From the NCBI GenBank assembly GCA_903953895.1, contig CAJBLH010000061.1:1-47831 (forward strand): a DNA stretch of 47,831 bases, read 5' to 3'. This document shows, piece after piece, positions 1 through 9,136 of the stretch. The notes beneath the pieces were generated by a model that worked only from the letters and a program-made list of their open reading frames with translations, searched no databases and was not told the origin of the DNA. Source of the stretch: an uncultured Desulfobacteraceae bacterium. Lineage in GTDB: Bacteria; Desulfobacterota; Desulfobacteria; Desulfobacterales; Desulfatirhabdiaceae. The position numbers were made by a program, and so were the translations under genes. Within the stretch, counting starts at the first letter, position 1. Each line of letters starts with the position of its first letter.

Positions 1-2
1 AC

Positions 3-116
3 TTCATTCGCGTTCATTTCACTACAAAAAAAGTACCTGCAGTTGCAATGGGAATTATCAAAGAAAAGCTCTCCTGGGAGAATATCTTCATGATCCGAGT
101 TGCAGCAGCCGTGTAA
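3..116 (+). CDS. possible C-terminal end of a gene truncated by the window edge
   Basis: An open + strand frame runs from the window edge to a TAA at 114-116 and encodes about 37 residues, ending in MIRVAAAV. The composition (mixed hydrophobic and charged, no low complexity) is compatible with the tail of a real protein, but no family could be recognised and no start is visible. It lies 147 bp upstream of the UbiA-family gene on the same strand. It could equally be chance; sequence to the left of the window would decide. Confidence 0.2.
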   Translation, partial: FIRVHFTTKKVPAVAMGIIKEKLSWENIFMIRVAAAV

Positions 117-263
117 TATCCCATACTACTGAACCAGTGCCGAAATATCGGAATCCGCCAAAAGATATCCGTCATTTTGGTTTTGCATTGCACGCCAAAA
201 AAAGGTAATGAAGCAGCAAATCGTATACTGGGGTTCAAACATTTTCAACATCAGGGCAGATTC

Positions 264-1214
264 ATGACACCGATACAGTTCGACGCACATCCCACTTTTT
301 TATACCGGCTAAAACTCTTTCTTGCACTGTCCCGGACACCGCACGGACTGATCGATATGGCAACCCCGATTTTTGCGGCGTTGATCTGGATAGGTCACAT
401 TCCGTCCTTCTCCGTGGTGTTTCTGGGTCTGTTGACCACATTCGCCGGCTATACAGCGGTGTATGCCTTGAATGACATCGTGGATTATCCCCAGGACCGA
501 CTGGCTGCCCGGCAGGGCGATGCCTGTCCGGCTTACGGAGATCTGGATGCCATCCTGGTGCGTCATCCCATGGCTTGCGGCTTTCTCTCTTTTCGTGAGG
601 GACTGGCCTGGGCAGTGGCATGGGCGATTCTGGCGGCAATCGGTGCTTATCTGTTAAATCCGGCATGCCTGGTGATATTTGCGTCCGGATGCTTACTCGA
701 AGCCATATACTGCCTGCTATGGCGAATCAGCCATTACCGCACCCTTGTCAGCGGGGCCGTCAAAACCCTTGGAGCGGTAGCCGCGATATTTGCGGTTGAC
801 CCACACCCATCGGCGTGGTTTTTAATCGCACTTTTTTTGTGCCTTTTTTTCTGGGAAATCGGCGCACAGAATATCCCCAACGACTGGACCGATGTGGAAA
901 CCGACAGCAGCTCCGGCGCCAGAACCCTTCCTATCCGTTTTGGCGCCCGGCGATCGAGCATGATCATTTTGGGAAGTATTCTGCTGGCGCTGCCGCTCAA
1001 TACCGCCGTATTTCAACTTTCTCCGGTCCATTATTCGCCAATATATCTGATTGCCGCACTTGGAGCCGGAGTTTATCTGCTGCTGATGCCGGCGCTTCGG
1101 CTCAGCGTTTCCCGCACCCGCCAGGATGCCATGGCGCTGTTTAACCGGGGCAGCTATTATCCGCTGCTGATGATGGGAATCGTTTTGGTCAAGACCTTTG
1201 TAAACCCGCAATAA
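264..1214 (+). CDS. UbiA-family polyprenyltransferase
   Basis: An integral-membrane prenyltransferase of about 316 residues, of the type that joins a polyprenyl diphosphate to an aromatic or other acceptor (quinone, heme or lipid pathways). Both Asp-rich metal-diphosphate motifs of the UbiA superfamily are visible: NDIVDYPQD near residue 75 and NDWTDVETD near residue 205, between several hydrophobic helices. The frame stays open upstream to a TTG at 177, but the ATG at 264, preceded by an AGGGCAG ribosome-binding site, gives a normal UbiA length, so I chose it. The acceptor cannot be deduced. No other quinone or heme gene lies nearby, and the following CODH/ACS operon is separated by 400 bp, so the two are probably not co-transcribed. 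Confidence 0.85.
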   Translation: MTPIQFDAHPTFLYRLKLFLALSRTPHGLIDMATPIFAALIWIGHIPSFSVVFLGLLTTFAGYTAVYALNDIVDYPQDRLAARQGDACPAYGDLDAILVRHPMACGFLSFREGLAWAVAWAILAAIGAYLLNPACLVIFASGCLLEAIYCLLWRISHYRTLVSGAVKTLGAVAAIFAVDPHPSAWFLIALFLCLFFWEIGAQNIPNDWTDVETDSSSGARTLPIRFGARRSSMIILGSILLALPLNTAVFQLSPVHYSPIYLIAALGAGVYLLLMPALRLSVSRTRQDAMALFNRGSYYPLLMMGIVLVKTFVNPQ

Positions 1215-1616
1215 CGTCACATCAGGATGTCAAGGTTTAGCTTGTCTTTCTGTTGTTTTTCTGTGTATATTTGGAAATTGATCGATTGATTATTTTCATG
1301 GTTTTCTTGAACTTCTATTGACAAAGTGATCATCTTAAGATAGGCGATAATATTGCCAAAGCAATTGATCTATCCTGAAACGGGCGTGAGTTGAAGAACA
1401 TCAATCAGCAACGGAATTGGTTATAACGTTCGAAATAATTCGCTACATTAACTACTGCGGTAGATTAATAGATTCTTGACAATGACATTTATATCGAAAG
1501 GGGGGCTGATAGTTCATACGGGGAACGGCAAACGCCGCCGCCCCACATTCTGGAGTCCGTATTTATGAAGTTATTCATTTCTAACACCTTTTTACCATCT
1601 AACGAGGGAGGTAACA
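1215..1616 (+). promoter_or_regulatory. 400-bp gene-free leader of the CODH/ACS operon
   Basis: No convincing ORF lies here. The stretch is clearly more AT-rich than the flanking genes, as expected for a promoter region. TTGACA hexamers occur at 1318-1323 and 1476-1481. The first has TAGGCG at 17-bp spacing and GATAAT a little further down; neither makes a strong sigma-70 promoter. No sigma-54 -24/-12 pair and no B12 box of a cobalamin riboswitch was found. A structured element lies at 1516-1562 (separate entry). The cdhD ribosome-binding site GAGGGAGGT is at 1604-1612. Confidence 0.4.
1516..1562 (+). promoter_or_regulatory. imperfect stem-loop in the cdhD 5' leader
   Basis: Outer arms ATACGG (1516-1521) and CCGTAT (1557-1562) are exact reverse complements. 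They enclose a GC-rich inner hairpin in which GGGG pairs with CCCC and GGC pairs with GCC. No T-run follows, so a simple terminator is unlikely. A role in mRNA stability or leader regulation of the operon is inference only. Confidence 0.35.
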
Positions 1617-3173
1617 TTGGGCTTAGACATTTTTAAAGAAACATATGCCGGCGGAATCAAGGAAATCACTTTGGGCAAAGGCCCCAAAGCGGTAACCGTC
1701 GGAGGAGAAACCTGCTATCCGTTCTATCAGTTTGAAGGCAAGATGGCCAACAAACCCAGAATCGCCATGGAAGTCTGGGATATCGCACCGGAAGACTGGG
1801 CTGATGCCGCTCTGTCACATTTTAAAGATGTGGTTTCCGATCCGGCAGCCTGGGCGAAAAAATGCGTGGACCAGTTCGGGGCGGAAATGATCGTCCTTCA
1901 ACTGAAAAGCGTGGATCCCAATTTAAACAACGCCAGTCCTGAGGAAGCGTCCGCCACCGTCAAAAAAGTACTGGCGGCCATCGATGTGCCGCTGATTGTC
2001 TGGGGCTGCGCCAATGCTCAGAAAGATGAAGCGGTATTCAAGAAAATCGCCGAAGACTGTCAGGGCGCCAACCTGGTAATCGGGCCGGTCGAAGATAAAA
2101 ACCACAAGGGAATCGGCGCTGCCGCCATGGGGTATGGCCACACCGTCATTTCCTCTTCTCCCATCGATGTCAACCTTGCCAAACAGGTCAACATTCTTCT
2201 GGAAAATCTGGGGATGCCTTCCAGCCGCATGATCATCGATCCCACAACCGGCGGTTTGGGCTACGGCCTGGAATATTCCTATTCCGTAATGGAGCGTCTC
2301 CGGATGGCCGCCATGGCTCAGGGAGATGATAAACTTCAACTGCCCATCATCAACAATCTGGGGAACGAAGTATGGAAGTGCAAGGAAGCCAAACTGACGG
2401 CCGCAGATGCGCCGACCCTGGGTGATCCTGAAAAGCGCGGTATCCTGATGGAAGCCGTTGGGGCCGTCACCTATCTGATGGCCGGTTCCGACATTCTCAT
2501 CATGCGTCATCCCGAAGCCATCCGCATGGCCAAATCCTTTATCGATCTTCTGATTGCCGGCGGAAAAGCTTCAGATGTCGCCCCCATCAAGAAGCAACTC
2601 GCTGATGTGGAATTAAACCTGGCATCTCTGTCTCCGGCCCCGGACCTGACGATCGAAGAAGAAAAAGTCAAGGCGGCTGCGCCAGCGAAAGCGCAAGCAC
2701 CCAAGGCCGCAGAAAAGCCCCAGGCGGCACCCGCAAAGGTCGAAGTCAAGGCAGCGCCGCAACCGGAAGCCAAACCCGCCGCTGCGGCCGTAGTCGATAC
2801 CGCCGCCCTGGAAGCCAAAACCAAGGCTGACACAGAGGCAAAGGCCAAAGCCGATGTAGAAGCCGCAGCCAAGGCTGCCGCAGCCGCAAAAGCCAATGCC
2901 GAAAATGATGCAAAAGCCAGGGCCGACGCAGAAGCTAAAGCCAAAGCCGATGCAGACGCCAAAGCCAAGGCTGAAGCCGCAGCAGAAGTCGCCAAACGCG
3001 AGGCCGAAGAAGACGTCATCCGTCAGCAACGCGCCAAAGAGCGTGAAGCCCGCACAGCCCAGCACCAGACCGCTGCCGCAGAGTCCATTTCTCTAACGCC
3101 GGCTGCAGTACAAAAGACGGCTGTTGAAAAAATCCTTGAACAATTGAATCGCATTCATCGCAGAGTTTGCTAA
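1617..3173 (+). CDS. cdhD: corrinoid iron-sulfur protein small (delta) subunit, CdhD/AcsD, with long Ala/Lys-rich C-terminal tail
   Basis: Small subunit of the corrinoid Fe-S protein, which carries the methyl group from methyl-THF to acetyl-CoA synthase. Residues 1 to about 330 form the CdhD TIM-barrel (segments such as VWDIAPEDW and DPTTGGLGYGLEYSYSVMER are typical). The usual bacterial protein ends near 310-330 residues, but here about 180 extra residues follow. They are rich in Ala, Lys, Glu and Pro (TolA-like runs such as AEAKAKADADAKAKAE) and end in a short amphipathic segment (KILEQLNRIHRRVC). The start is TTG at 1617, placed by GAGGGAGGT four bases upstream; no ATG is better positioned. 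It is the first gene of the operon, before cooS, acsB, acsC and acsE. The barrel identity is firm; the role of the tail is unknown. Confidence 0.93.
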   Translation: MGLDIFKETYAGGIKEITLGKGPKAVTVGGETCYPFYQFEGKMANKPRIAMEVWDIAPEDWADAALSHFKDVVSDPAAWAKKCVDQFGAEMIVLQLKSVDPNLNNASPEEASATVKKVLAAIDVPLIVWGCANAQKDEAVFKKIAEDCQGANLVIGPVEDKNHKGIGAAAMGYGHTVISSSPIDVNLAKQVNILLENLGMPSSRMIIDPTTGGLGYGLEYSYSVMERLRMAAMAQGDDKLQLPIINNLGNEVWKCKEAKLTAADAPTLGDPEKRGILMEAVGAVTYLMAGSDILIMRHPEAIRMAKSFIDLLIAGGKASDVAPIKKQLADVELNLASLSPAPDLTIEEEKVKAAAPAKAQAPKAAEKPQAAPAKVEVKAAPQPEAKPAAAAVVDTAALEAKTKADTEAKAKADVEAAAKAAAAAKANAENDAKARADAEAKAKADADAKAKAEAAAEVAKREAEEDVIRQQRAKEREARTAQHQTAAAESISLTPAAVQKTAVEKILEQLNRIHRRVC

Positions 3174-3184
3174 CGATAATTTTG

Positions 3185-3209
3185 GCCGGCGTTTTTCCAT
3201 GATGCCGGC
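3185..3209 (+). repeat. GCCGGC hairpin between cdhD and cooS
   Basis: GCCGGC at 3185-3190 and again at 3204-3209 (self-complementary, so the copies pair) enclose a 13-nt loop. It sits in the 69-bp gap between two genes of the operon and has no T-run, which suggests mRNA processing or stabilisation rather than termination. Confidence 0.35.
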
Positions 3210-3242
3210 AAGATACCCTATAATGATGAGGAGAACCTCAAA

Positions 3243-5285
3243 ATGGCAGAACTGAAAAAAGTAGTGGAAGCCAAAGAAGTGAAAGAAGTCAAAGCGCCCA
3301 AACTGGCCGATCCGATCGCTGCATCCATCGATCCGGCAACCCAGCAAATGATTCGCCGGGCGCAGGAACTGGGCATTGAAACGGTTTTTGACCGCGCAGT
3401 TACCATGAAAGCTTGTAATATCGGCATTCAGGGAACCTGCTGCAAAAACTGCGCAATGGGCCCCTGTCGTCTCCCCCTGACCAAATCCGACGGACCCGAT
3501 GAGCGAAAAGGCCTCTGTGGCGCCACCGCCAATACCATTGCCGCCCGCAACTTCGCCCGCATGGTGGCGGCCGGCGCAGCAGCCCACTCAGACCATGGCC
3601 GTGCTGTTGCGGAAGTCTTCATGTCTGTTGCCAAAAAAGAAACCAAAGATTATAGAATCAAGGATCCGCAGAAGCTGATCTCCATTGCCCCGCACTTTGG
3701 TGTCGCTACCACGATTGAAACAGATGGCAAGACCGTTGACCGGGATCTGGATGAAATCGCCCTCGAAGTGGCGGAAAAAGCCCTGGGAGAATGGGGAAAA
3801 ACTTCCGACACTCTGGACTATTTGAAAAGAGCCCCCCAGCCCCTGTATGAAAGATGGAAGAAACTTGGCGTGCTGCCCCGCAACATCGACCGGGAAATCG
3901 TTGAAATCATGCACCGTACGCACATGGGCGTGGATCAGGATTACAAAAACCTGGTCAAACAGTGTACGCGGGCCGCGCTGGCGGATGGCTGGGGCGGATC
4001 CATGATCGCTACCGATCTTCAGGATGTCATGTTCGGAACCCCGTATCCGCTGCAGTCCGAAGCCAACCTCGGAATTATGAAGGAAGATCATGTTAACATC
4101 ATCATCCATGGCCATGAACCCATTCTCTCCGAAATGATCGTTGCAGCAGCTCAGTCCCACGAAATGATCGACTACGCCAAGACCAAGGGCGCCAAAGGCA
4201 TCCAGCTCGGCGGCATCTGCTGTACGGGCAATGAAATTTTGCAGCGTCACGGCGTTCCGCCCGCAGGTACGTTCCTGCAGCAGGAACTGGCCATCGTTAC
4301 CGGCGCGTGTGACGCCATGGTCGTGGATGTCCAGTGTGTTTTTCAGAACCTGGCCAATGTCGCCAAATGCTTTCACACCAAACTGATCACCACCCATCCA
4401 ATCGCCAAGATGGAACAGGACAACGTCATTCACATCGAGTTCGACGAACATCATGCCATGGATGACGCCAAACGCATCGTCACCATGGCCATCGACAACT
4501 TCACCAATCGTCGGGCCGAAGTCATGATTCCCCGCCACAAAGCCACACAGATCGCCGGCTTCGGCGTTGAATCCATCAAATATCACCTGGGCGGAACCTT
4601 CCGCGGCGATTATTACACCTTAAACGACAACATCATCAACGGACGCATCCGGGGCATTGCCGGTGTCGTCGGTTGCAACAACGCCAGAACCCGCCACAAT
4701 GAATCCGCGATCCTCATTATCAAAGAGCTGATCAAAAATGACGTCATCGTTCTGACCACAGGCTGCAATGCCATTGCCTGCGGTATGGAAGGGCTTCTGT
4801 CTCCGGAAACCGCCGCTGTTTTCTGCGGTCCCGGTCTTGCCGAAGTCTGCGAAACCGTCGGTATCCCGCCGGTTCTGCACCTGGGTTCCTGCGTGGACAA
4901 CAGCCGGATTCTGCTGGCCGCCACCGAAGTGGTTAGAGCCGGCGGCCTGGGCAAAGATCTCTGCGATCTTCCGGCAGTCGGAAGCGCCCCTGAATGGATG
5001 AGTGAAAAAGCTATCAGTATCGGACAGTATTTTGTAGCATCCGGAGTCTATACTGTATTCGGCGTCCATCTGCCAATGACCGGCGCACCGGTTTTCCAGG
5101 ATTACATGTACAAAGAACTGGAAAAAATTTACGGTGGTATGTGGGACTGTGAAGATGATCCGATCAAACACGCCCACAAGATGATCGCCCATATCGACAA
5201 GAAGCGCAAAGCCCTTGGCATCGACAAAGCCAGGGAACGCGTGCTGATGGATATGGCCGACCGCCAGAAGCTGGAGACCGCGTAA
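3243..5285 (+). CDS. cooS: anaerobic Ni-Fe-S carbon monoxide dehydrogenase catalytic subunit
   Basis: Interconverts CO2 and CO; within CODH/ACS it supplies CO to the A-cluster. At 680 residues it is the expected length. Near the N-terminus the Cys series C58, C66, C67, C70, C75 (motif GTCCKNCAMGPCRL) followed by a Cys in KGLCGA matches the B- and D-cluster ligands. C-cluster motifs follow: HGHEP, GGICCTGNE, CNNARTRHNES, GCNAIACGMEG and LHLGSCVDNSR. The ATG at 3243 follows GAGGAG at ideal spacing. The gene lies between cdhD and acsB, so it is the CODH partner of ACS (AcsA) rather than a stand-alone CO oxidase. No cooC nickel-insertion ATPase is in the window. Confidence 0.97.
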   Translation: MAELKKVVEAKEVKEVKAPKLADPIAASIDPATQQMIRRAQELGIETVFDRAVTMKACNIGIQGTCCKNCAMGPCRLPLTKSDGPDERKGLCGATANTIAARNFARMVAAGAAAHSDHGRAVAEVFMSVAKKETKDYRIKDPQKLISIAPHFGVATTIETDGKTVDRDLDEIALEVAEKALGEWGKTSDTLDYLKRAPQPLYERWKKLGVLPRNIDREIVEIMHRTHMGVDQDYKNLVKQCTRAALADGWGGSMIATDLQDVMFGTPYPLQSEANLGIMKEDHVNIIIHGHEPILSEMIVAAAQSHEMIDYAKTKGAKGIQLGGICCTGNEILQRHGVPPAGTFLQQELAIVTGACDAMVVDVQCVFQNLANVAKCFHTKLITTHPIAKMEQDNVIHIEFDEHHAMDDAKRIVTMAIDNFTNRRAEVMIPRHKATQIAGFGVESIKYHLGGTFRGDYYTLNDNIINGRIRGIAGVVGCNNARTRHNESAILIIKELIKNDVIVLTTGCNAIACGMEGLLSPETAAVFCGPGLAEVCETVGIPPVLHLGSCVDNSRILLAATEVVRAGGLGKDLCDLPAVGSAPEWMSEKAISIGQYFVASGVYTVFGVHLPMTGAPVFQDYMYKELEKIYGGMWDCEDDPIKHAHKMIAHIDKKRKALGIDKARERVLMDMADRQKLETA

Positions 5286-5293
5286 TTATCCAT

Positions 5294-5313
5294 AAGGTTT
5301 AAGGTTTAAGGTT
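5294..5313. repeat. short tandem repeat AAGGTTT
   Basis: Nearly three copies of a 7-bp unit (AAGGTTT, AAGGTTT, AAGGTT) lie just after the cooS stop codon, in the 80-bp gap before acsB. This is a simple-sequence tract with no evident function. Confidence 0.6.
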
Positions 5314-5365
5314 AACAGCATGTTTAACGCTTAACACTTATTTCCTCAACGAAGGAGGAGTTTCT

Positions 5366-7582
5366 ATGTCAAGATTAGTTGCATTTGCGGCCATTCAGGG
5401 CGGCTATAATATCGTTTCGAAAGTCGAAGGCAAATACAAAAAGGCTCTGGCAACCTATAACGCCGACACCAAAGTCGGTTTCCCCAACACGGCCTATTAT
5501 CTGCCGGTCATTTACTCGCTTCTTGGGATGAAGGTCGAAACCCTGGAAGACATGAAAAAACCGCTGGATTTTGCCCGTGGTCTGTTGCCCCCGCATGTCA
5601 AGGGCTCGCATCATCTTCCCTATCTGGGGCCACTGCTGGATGCCGGCATGGCGGCGCTGCTGGCATTTGAAATCGAAGAGGCGCTTCGTTATCTGACGGA
5701 TCCGGATTATTATCTTCACTCCGAAGATATCGATGAAGCCAGCGGCAAGATATGGCTGGGCGCAGCCGATGACACGGTGTTCAGAAAACGCGGTGTAGAA
5801 TTTGTGGACGGCTCGGCTCCGGGATTTGCGGCCATCGTGGGCGCCGCCCCCAGTCCTGAAATCGCCAAGATGATCGTGGAAGAATACCAGAAACGTAGTC
5901 TCTATATTTTCCTTGCCGCCAACCAGAACGGCACCACAGTTGCCGAACAGTTGATCGAGGCAGGAGTTCAGATCGGCTGGAATACCCGTATCGTTCCCTT
6001 TGGTCCGGATATTTCATCCGCCATTTTCGCTCTTGGCTTTGCCAACCGCGCCGCCATGGCCTTCGGCGGGATCAAACCCGGCGACTACAAGACCATGCTG
6101 ATGTATAACAAAAACCGTATCTTTGCATTCGTCAATGCACTTGGTGATGTAAATGCGGAATGGGCTGCTGCGGCTGCCGGCTGCGTCAACTGGGGTTTTC
6201 CGACCCTGGCCGACACCGACATTCCGGAGATTCTGCCGACCGGTATCTGCACCTACGAGCATGTTGTAGCCAACGTCAAACATGAAGACATGGTTCAGAA
6301 ATCCGTTGAAGTCCGGGGTCTCAAGGTCACGGTTTCCAAGATCGACATTCCCTGCGCATTCGGCCCGGCCTATGAGGGCGAGCGCGTCAGAGGTGCGGAT
6401 CTGTATTGCCAGTGCGGCGGTGGCAAGACTCAGTGTACCGAGCTGGTCAAAATGGCGGAAATGGGCGAAATTGAAGACGGAAAAGTCATTGTTGACGGAC
6501 CGGATTTAAAGGACGTGAAAGAAGGCGGCACCTTCTCCCTGGGTATTTATGTCCAGGTCGCGGGCCGCGAATTCCAGACTGATTTTGAACCCATTCTGGA
6601 ACGCCAGATCCACCATCTCATCAATTATATTCAGGGCATCATGCACATCGGACAGCGGGATATTTCCTGGGTCCGGGTAAGCAAGGCCGCCGTGGATAAA
6701 GGCTTCTCCCTGAAAGACATCGGGGTTGTGCTTCATGCCAAGTTACACCAGGATTTCGGAAAGATTCTTGACAAGATTCAGGTAACGCTTTTCACCCAGA
6801 AGGACGATGTGGACAAGCTGACCACCCGTGCCCGCGCCGAATACAAAATGCGGGATGAGCGCGTTGAGAAGATGACCGATGAAGCCGAAGAAATTTTTTA
6901 CTCCTGTACACTCTGTCAGTCTTTTGCACCCAACCATGTCTGCACCGTCAGCCCGGAACGAACCGGTCTTTGCGGCGCATACAACTGGATGGACTGTAAG
7001 GCTTCTTATGAAATCAATCCCACAGGCCCCAATCAGCCCATTGAAAAAGGGGAATGTCTCGACCCCGTATTGGGTCAGTTCAAGGGCGTTAATGAATTCA
7101 TTCTGAAAGCCTCTCGCGGGGCCGTGACACATTATAATTTTTACTCCATGGTCACCGATCCCATGACCACCTGCGGATGCTGCGAATGTATCGCTGCTAC
7201 ACTTCCCACCTGCAACGGCGTTATGACCGTCGGACGCGATTATGCCGGTGAAACGCCCTGCGGCATGAAGTTCACCACCCTGGCCGGTGTCATGGGCGGC
7301 GGGGCCTCCTCACCTGGATTTGTCGGCCATTCCAAATACAACATCACCCAGAGAAAGTTCATCAAGGGTGATGGCGGGCTTCACCGCATGGTCTGGATGC
7401 CGAAAGCTCTGAAAGAAGAGCTGAAAGAAAGAATCGTCAAGCGCGGAGAAGAGATGGGGATTCCCAATTTCTACGATATGATTGCCGACGAAACCGTGGG
7501 CATCACCGAAGAAGAAATTATGCCCTTTCTCCAGGAAAAAGGCCATCCGGCCCTGTCCATGCCGTCGATCATCGGCGGTTGA
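5366..7582 (+). CDS. acsB: acetyl-CoA synthase (CO-methylating), CODH/ACS A-cluster subunit
   Basis: Condenses CO, a methyl group from the corrinoid protein and CoA into acetyl-CoA. The 738 residues match the bacterial full-length form with its N-terminal CODH-contact domain. A-cluster ligands are visible: C514, C517, C526 and C536 for the 4Fe-4S cube (motif SCTLCQSFAPNHVC), and C603-G604-C605 for the distal nickel. The spacing is the same as in Moorella ACS, with a constant offset. The ATG at 5366 follows GAAGGAGGAG. It sits between cooS and acsC in the operon. No unusual residue was noticed. Confidence 0.98.
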   Translation: MSRLVAFAAIQGGYNIVSKVEGKYKKALATYNADTKVGFPNTAYYLPVIYSLLGMKVETLEDMKKPLDFARGLLPPHVKGSHHLPYLGPLLDAGMAALLAFEIEEALRYLTDPDYYLHSEDIDEASGKIWLGAADDTVFRKRGVEFVDGSAPGFAAIVGAAPSPEIAKMIVEEYQKRSLYIFLAANQNGTTVAEQLIEAGVQIGWNTRIVPFGPDISSAIFALGFANRAAMAFGGIKPGDYKTMLMYNKNRIFAFVNALGDVNAEWAAAAAGCVNWGFPTLADTDIPEILPTGICTYEHVVANVKHEDMVQKSVEVRGLKVTVSKIDIPCAFGPAYEGERVRGADLYCQCGGGKTQCTELVKMAEMGEIEDGKVIVDGPDLKDVKEGGTFSLGIYVQVAGREFQTDFEPILERQIHHLINYIQGIMHIGQRDISWVRVSKAAVDKGFSLKDIGVVLHAKLHQDFGKILDKIQVTLFTQKDDVDKLTTRARAEYKMRDERVEKMTDEAEEIFYSCTLCQSFAPNHVCTVSPERTGLCGAYNWMDCKASYEINPTGPNQPIEKGECLDPVLGQFKGVNEFILKASRGAVTHYNFYSMVTDPMTTCGCCECIAATLPTCNGVMTVGRDYAGETPCGMKFTTLAGVMGGGASSPGFVGHSKYNITQRKFIKGDGGLHRMVWMPKALKEELKERIVKRGEEMGIPNFYDMIADETVGITEEEIMPFLQEKGHPALSMPSIIGG

Positions 7583-7615
7583 TAGGCCCGGTATCTTGAA
7601 CTGAAGATGGAAAAG

Positions 7616-7643
7616 CTGAAGGCTGTACAGCAGCAGCCTTCAG
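7616..7643 (+). repeat. perfect 10-bp hairpin between acsB and acsC
   Basis: CTGAAGGCTG (7616-7625) and CAGCCTTCAG (7634-7643) are perfect reverse complements separated by 8 nt. No T-run follows at once, so it is more likely an intercistronic stabiliser or processing element than a full terminator. It lies 33 bp after acsB. Confidence 0.6.
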
Positions 7644-7757
7644 TCATCCATCCTTGGTCATAGCCTGCTTTTTTGTATGGTGGGTTCACGCACCAACAAC
7701 ATTTCCGGACGCAAATGACCGTTTGCGTTCCTGGTGAATACAAATAAGGAGATAACA

Positions 7758-9098
7758 ATGGCATTAACCGGTATTCAGATTTTCAAACTTCTGCCGAAAA
7801 CCAACTGCAAGGAATGCGGGGTTCCGACCTGTCTGGCGTTTGCCATGAATCTGGCATCTAGCAAGGCGGAACTGGATAGCTGCCCCTATGTATCCGAAGA
7901 GGCCAGAGAAAAACTGGCTGAAGCCTCCGCTCCACCCATTCGGCCTGTCGCCATTGGAAAAGGGGTTCGGGCATTGACTTCCGGCGGAGAGACTGTTCTT
8001 TACCGACACGAGAAAACCTTTTTCAACAAGACCGGCCTGGCGGCGATGGTCGAATCCAGCATTTCGGTTGCCGACCTTCAAGCCAAGCTGAAGGTATGGA
8101 ATGCTTTCCAGTTTGAGCGCGTGGGCCTGAATCTTCGCCCCGAAATGGTCGCCCTGAAGGATGTCACTGGCGACAAAGCCGCTTTTGCCGAAAAAGCCAA
8201 ACTGATTGCCGAAACCACAGAATTCAACCTGGTATTGATGACCGGCGACGCCGCTGTCATGAAAGCCGGTATTGACGCCTGTAAATTCAAAAAACCCCTG
8301 ATGTATGCGGCCACCGCCGCCAATGTCGACGCTTTTGGCGCACTGGCCAAAGAAAACAATCTGCCGCTGGCGGTAAAAGCGGATTCGGTTGAAGCGCTGA
8401 TTCCCTTGACCACGAAGCTGACCGAAATGGGGCTGAAGGATCTGGTCATCGATTCCGGTTCCCGGGAAATGAAAAAGGCCCTCGAAGATCAAGTCGTCAT
8501 CCGCCGAGCGGCCCTGAAACAGGGAAACCGGGCACTGGGCTTTCCGACCATTGCCTTCCCCTGCGAAATGGCGTCCAATCTGGATATGGAAACTCTGATC
8601 GCCGGTATGCTGATCGCCAAATATGCAGGGGTTGTCGTGCTGTCCGATTTCAAGGGCGAGTCTGTCTTCCCGCTGCTTCTGGAACGGCTCAACATCTTTA
8701 CCGATCCGCAGCGACCCATGACTGTCGTTGAAGGAATTTATGAAATCGGCAATCCGAACGAGAATTCGCCGGTTCTGGTAACCACAAACTTTGCTCTCAC
8801 CTATTTTATCGTATCCGGTGAGATTGAAGGCAGCAGGGTTCCCGCTTGGTTGCTGATCAAAGACTCCGAGGGTCTGTCGGTCATGACGGCCTGGGCCGCC
8901 GGCAAGTTCTCCGGAGATGACGTGGGTATGTTTGTCAAGAAATGCGGCATCGCCGACAAGATCAAACACAAGGAACTGATTATTCCGGGTTACGCTGCGG
9001 CAATTGCCGGAGATGTAGAAGAAGAACTCACTGGCTGGACCATTACGGTCGGCCCCAGAGAAGCGGCCCATATCCCGGCGTTTTTAAAAGCCAGATGA
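7758..9098 (+). CDS. acsC: corrinoid iron-sulfur protein large (gamma) subunit, AcsC/CdhE
   Basis: Large subunit of the corrinoid Fe-S protein; it binds cobalamin and a 4Fe-4S cluster that reactivates the cobalt. With the chosen start it has 446 residues. The N-terminal cluster motif is clear: C17, C20, C25 and C42 (NCKECGVPTC, then SCPY). A TIM-barrel and a C-terminal B12-binding Rossmann region (from about residue 330, LLIKDSEGLSVMTAWAAGKF) follow. The frame extends upstream to 7734, but AAGGAG at 7746-7751 places translation at the ATG at 7758. Partner of CdhD; methylated by the AcsE encoded next. Confidence 0.97.
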   Translation: MALTGIQIFKLLPKTNCKECGVPTCLAFAMNLASSKAELDSCPYVSEEAREKLAEASAPPIRPVAIGKGVRALTSGGETVLYRHEKTFFNKTGLAAMVESSISVADLQAKLKVWNAFQFERVGLNLRPEMVALKDVTGDKAAFAEKAKLIAETTEFNLVLMTGDAAVMKAGIDACKFKKPLMYAATAANVDAFGALAKENNLPLAVKADSVEALIPLTTKLTEMGLKDLVIDSGSREMKKALEDQVVIRRAALKQGNRALGFPTIAFPCEMASNLDMETLIAGMLIAKYAGVVVLSDFKGESVFPLLLERLNIFTDPQRPMTVVEGIYEIGNPNENSPVLVTTNFALTYFIVSGEIEGSRVPAWLLIKDSEGLSVMTAWAAGKFSGDDVGMFVKKCGIADKIKHKELIIPGYAAAIAGDVEEELTGWTITVGPREAAHIPAFLKAR

Positions 9099-9136
9099 TT
9101 TCTTTTCCCTGAAAAGGGTCAGAAAATCCGGATTTC

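Noticed and set aside
1476-1504. Sigma-70 promoter at TTGACA 1476-1481 upstream of cdhD
   Set aside because: The sequence at the expected -10 spacing is G-rich (AGGGGG), so the hexamer alone is not enough.
2507-3019. 170-aa antisense ORF made of Ala/Ser repeats opposite the CdhD tail
   Set aside because: A reflection of the GCC/AAA-rich repeats of the CdhD tail, not an independent gene.
3588-4586. 332-aa antisense ORF within cooS
   Set aside because: It lies wholly opposite a strongly conserved CODH gene; open antisense frames are expected from the GC-rich third codon positions. No family resemblance and no ribosome-binding site.
7764-9071. 435-aa antisense ORF covering nearly all of acsC
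   Set aside because: Mirror of the acsC codon pattern; composition (Gly, Phe, Gln, His rich) is typical of antisense translation, with no recognisable domain.
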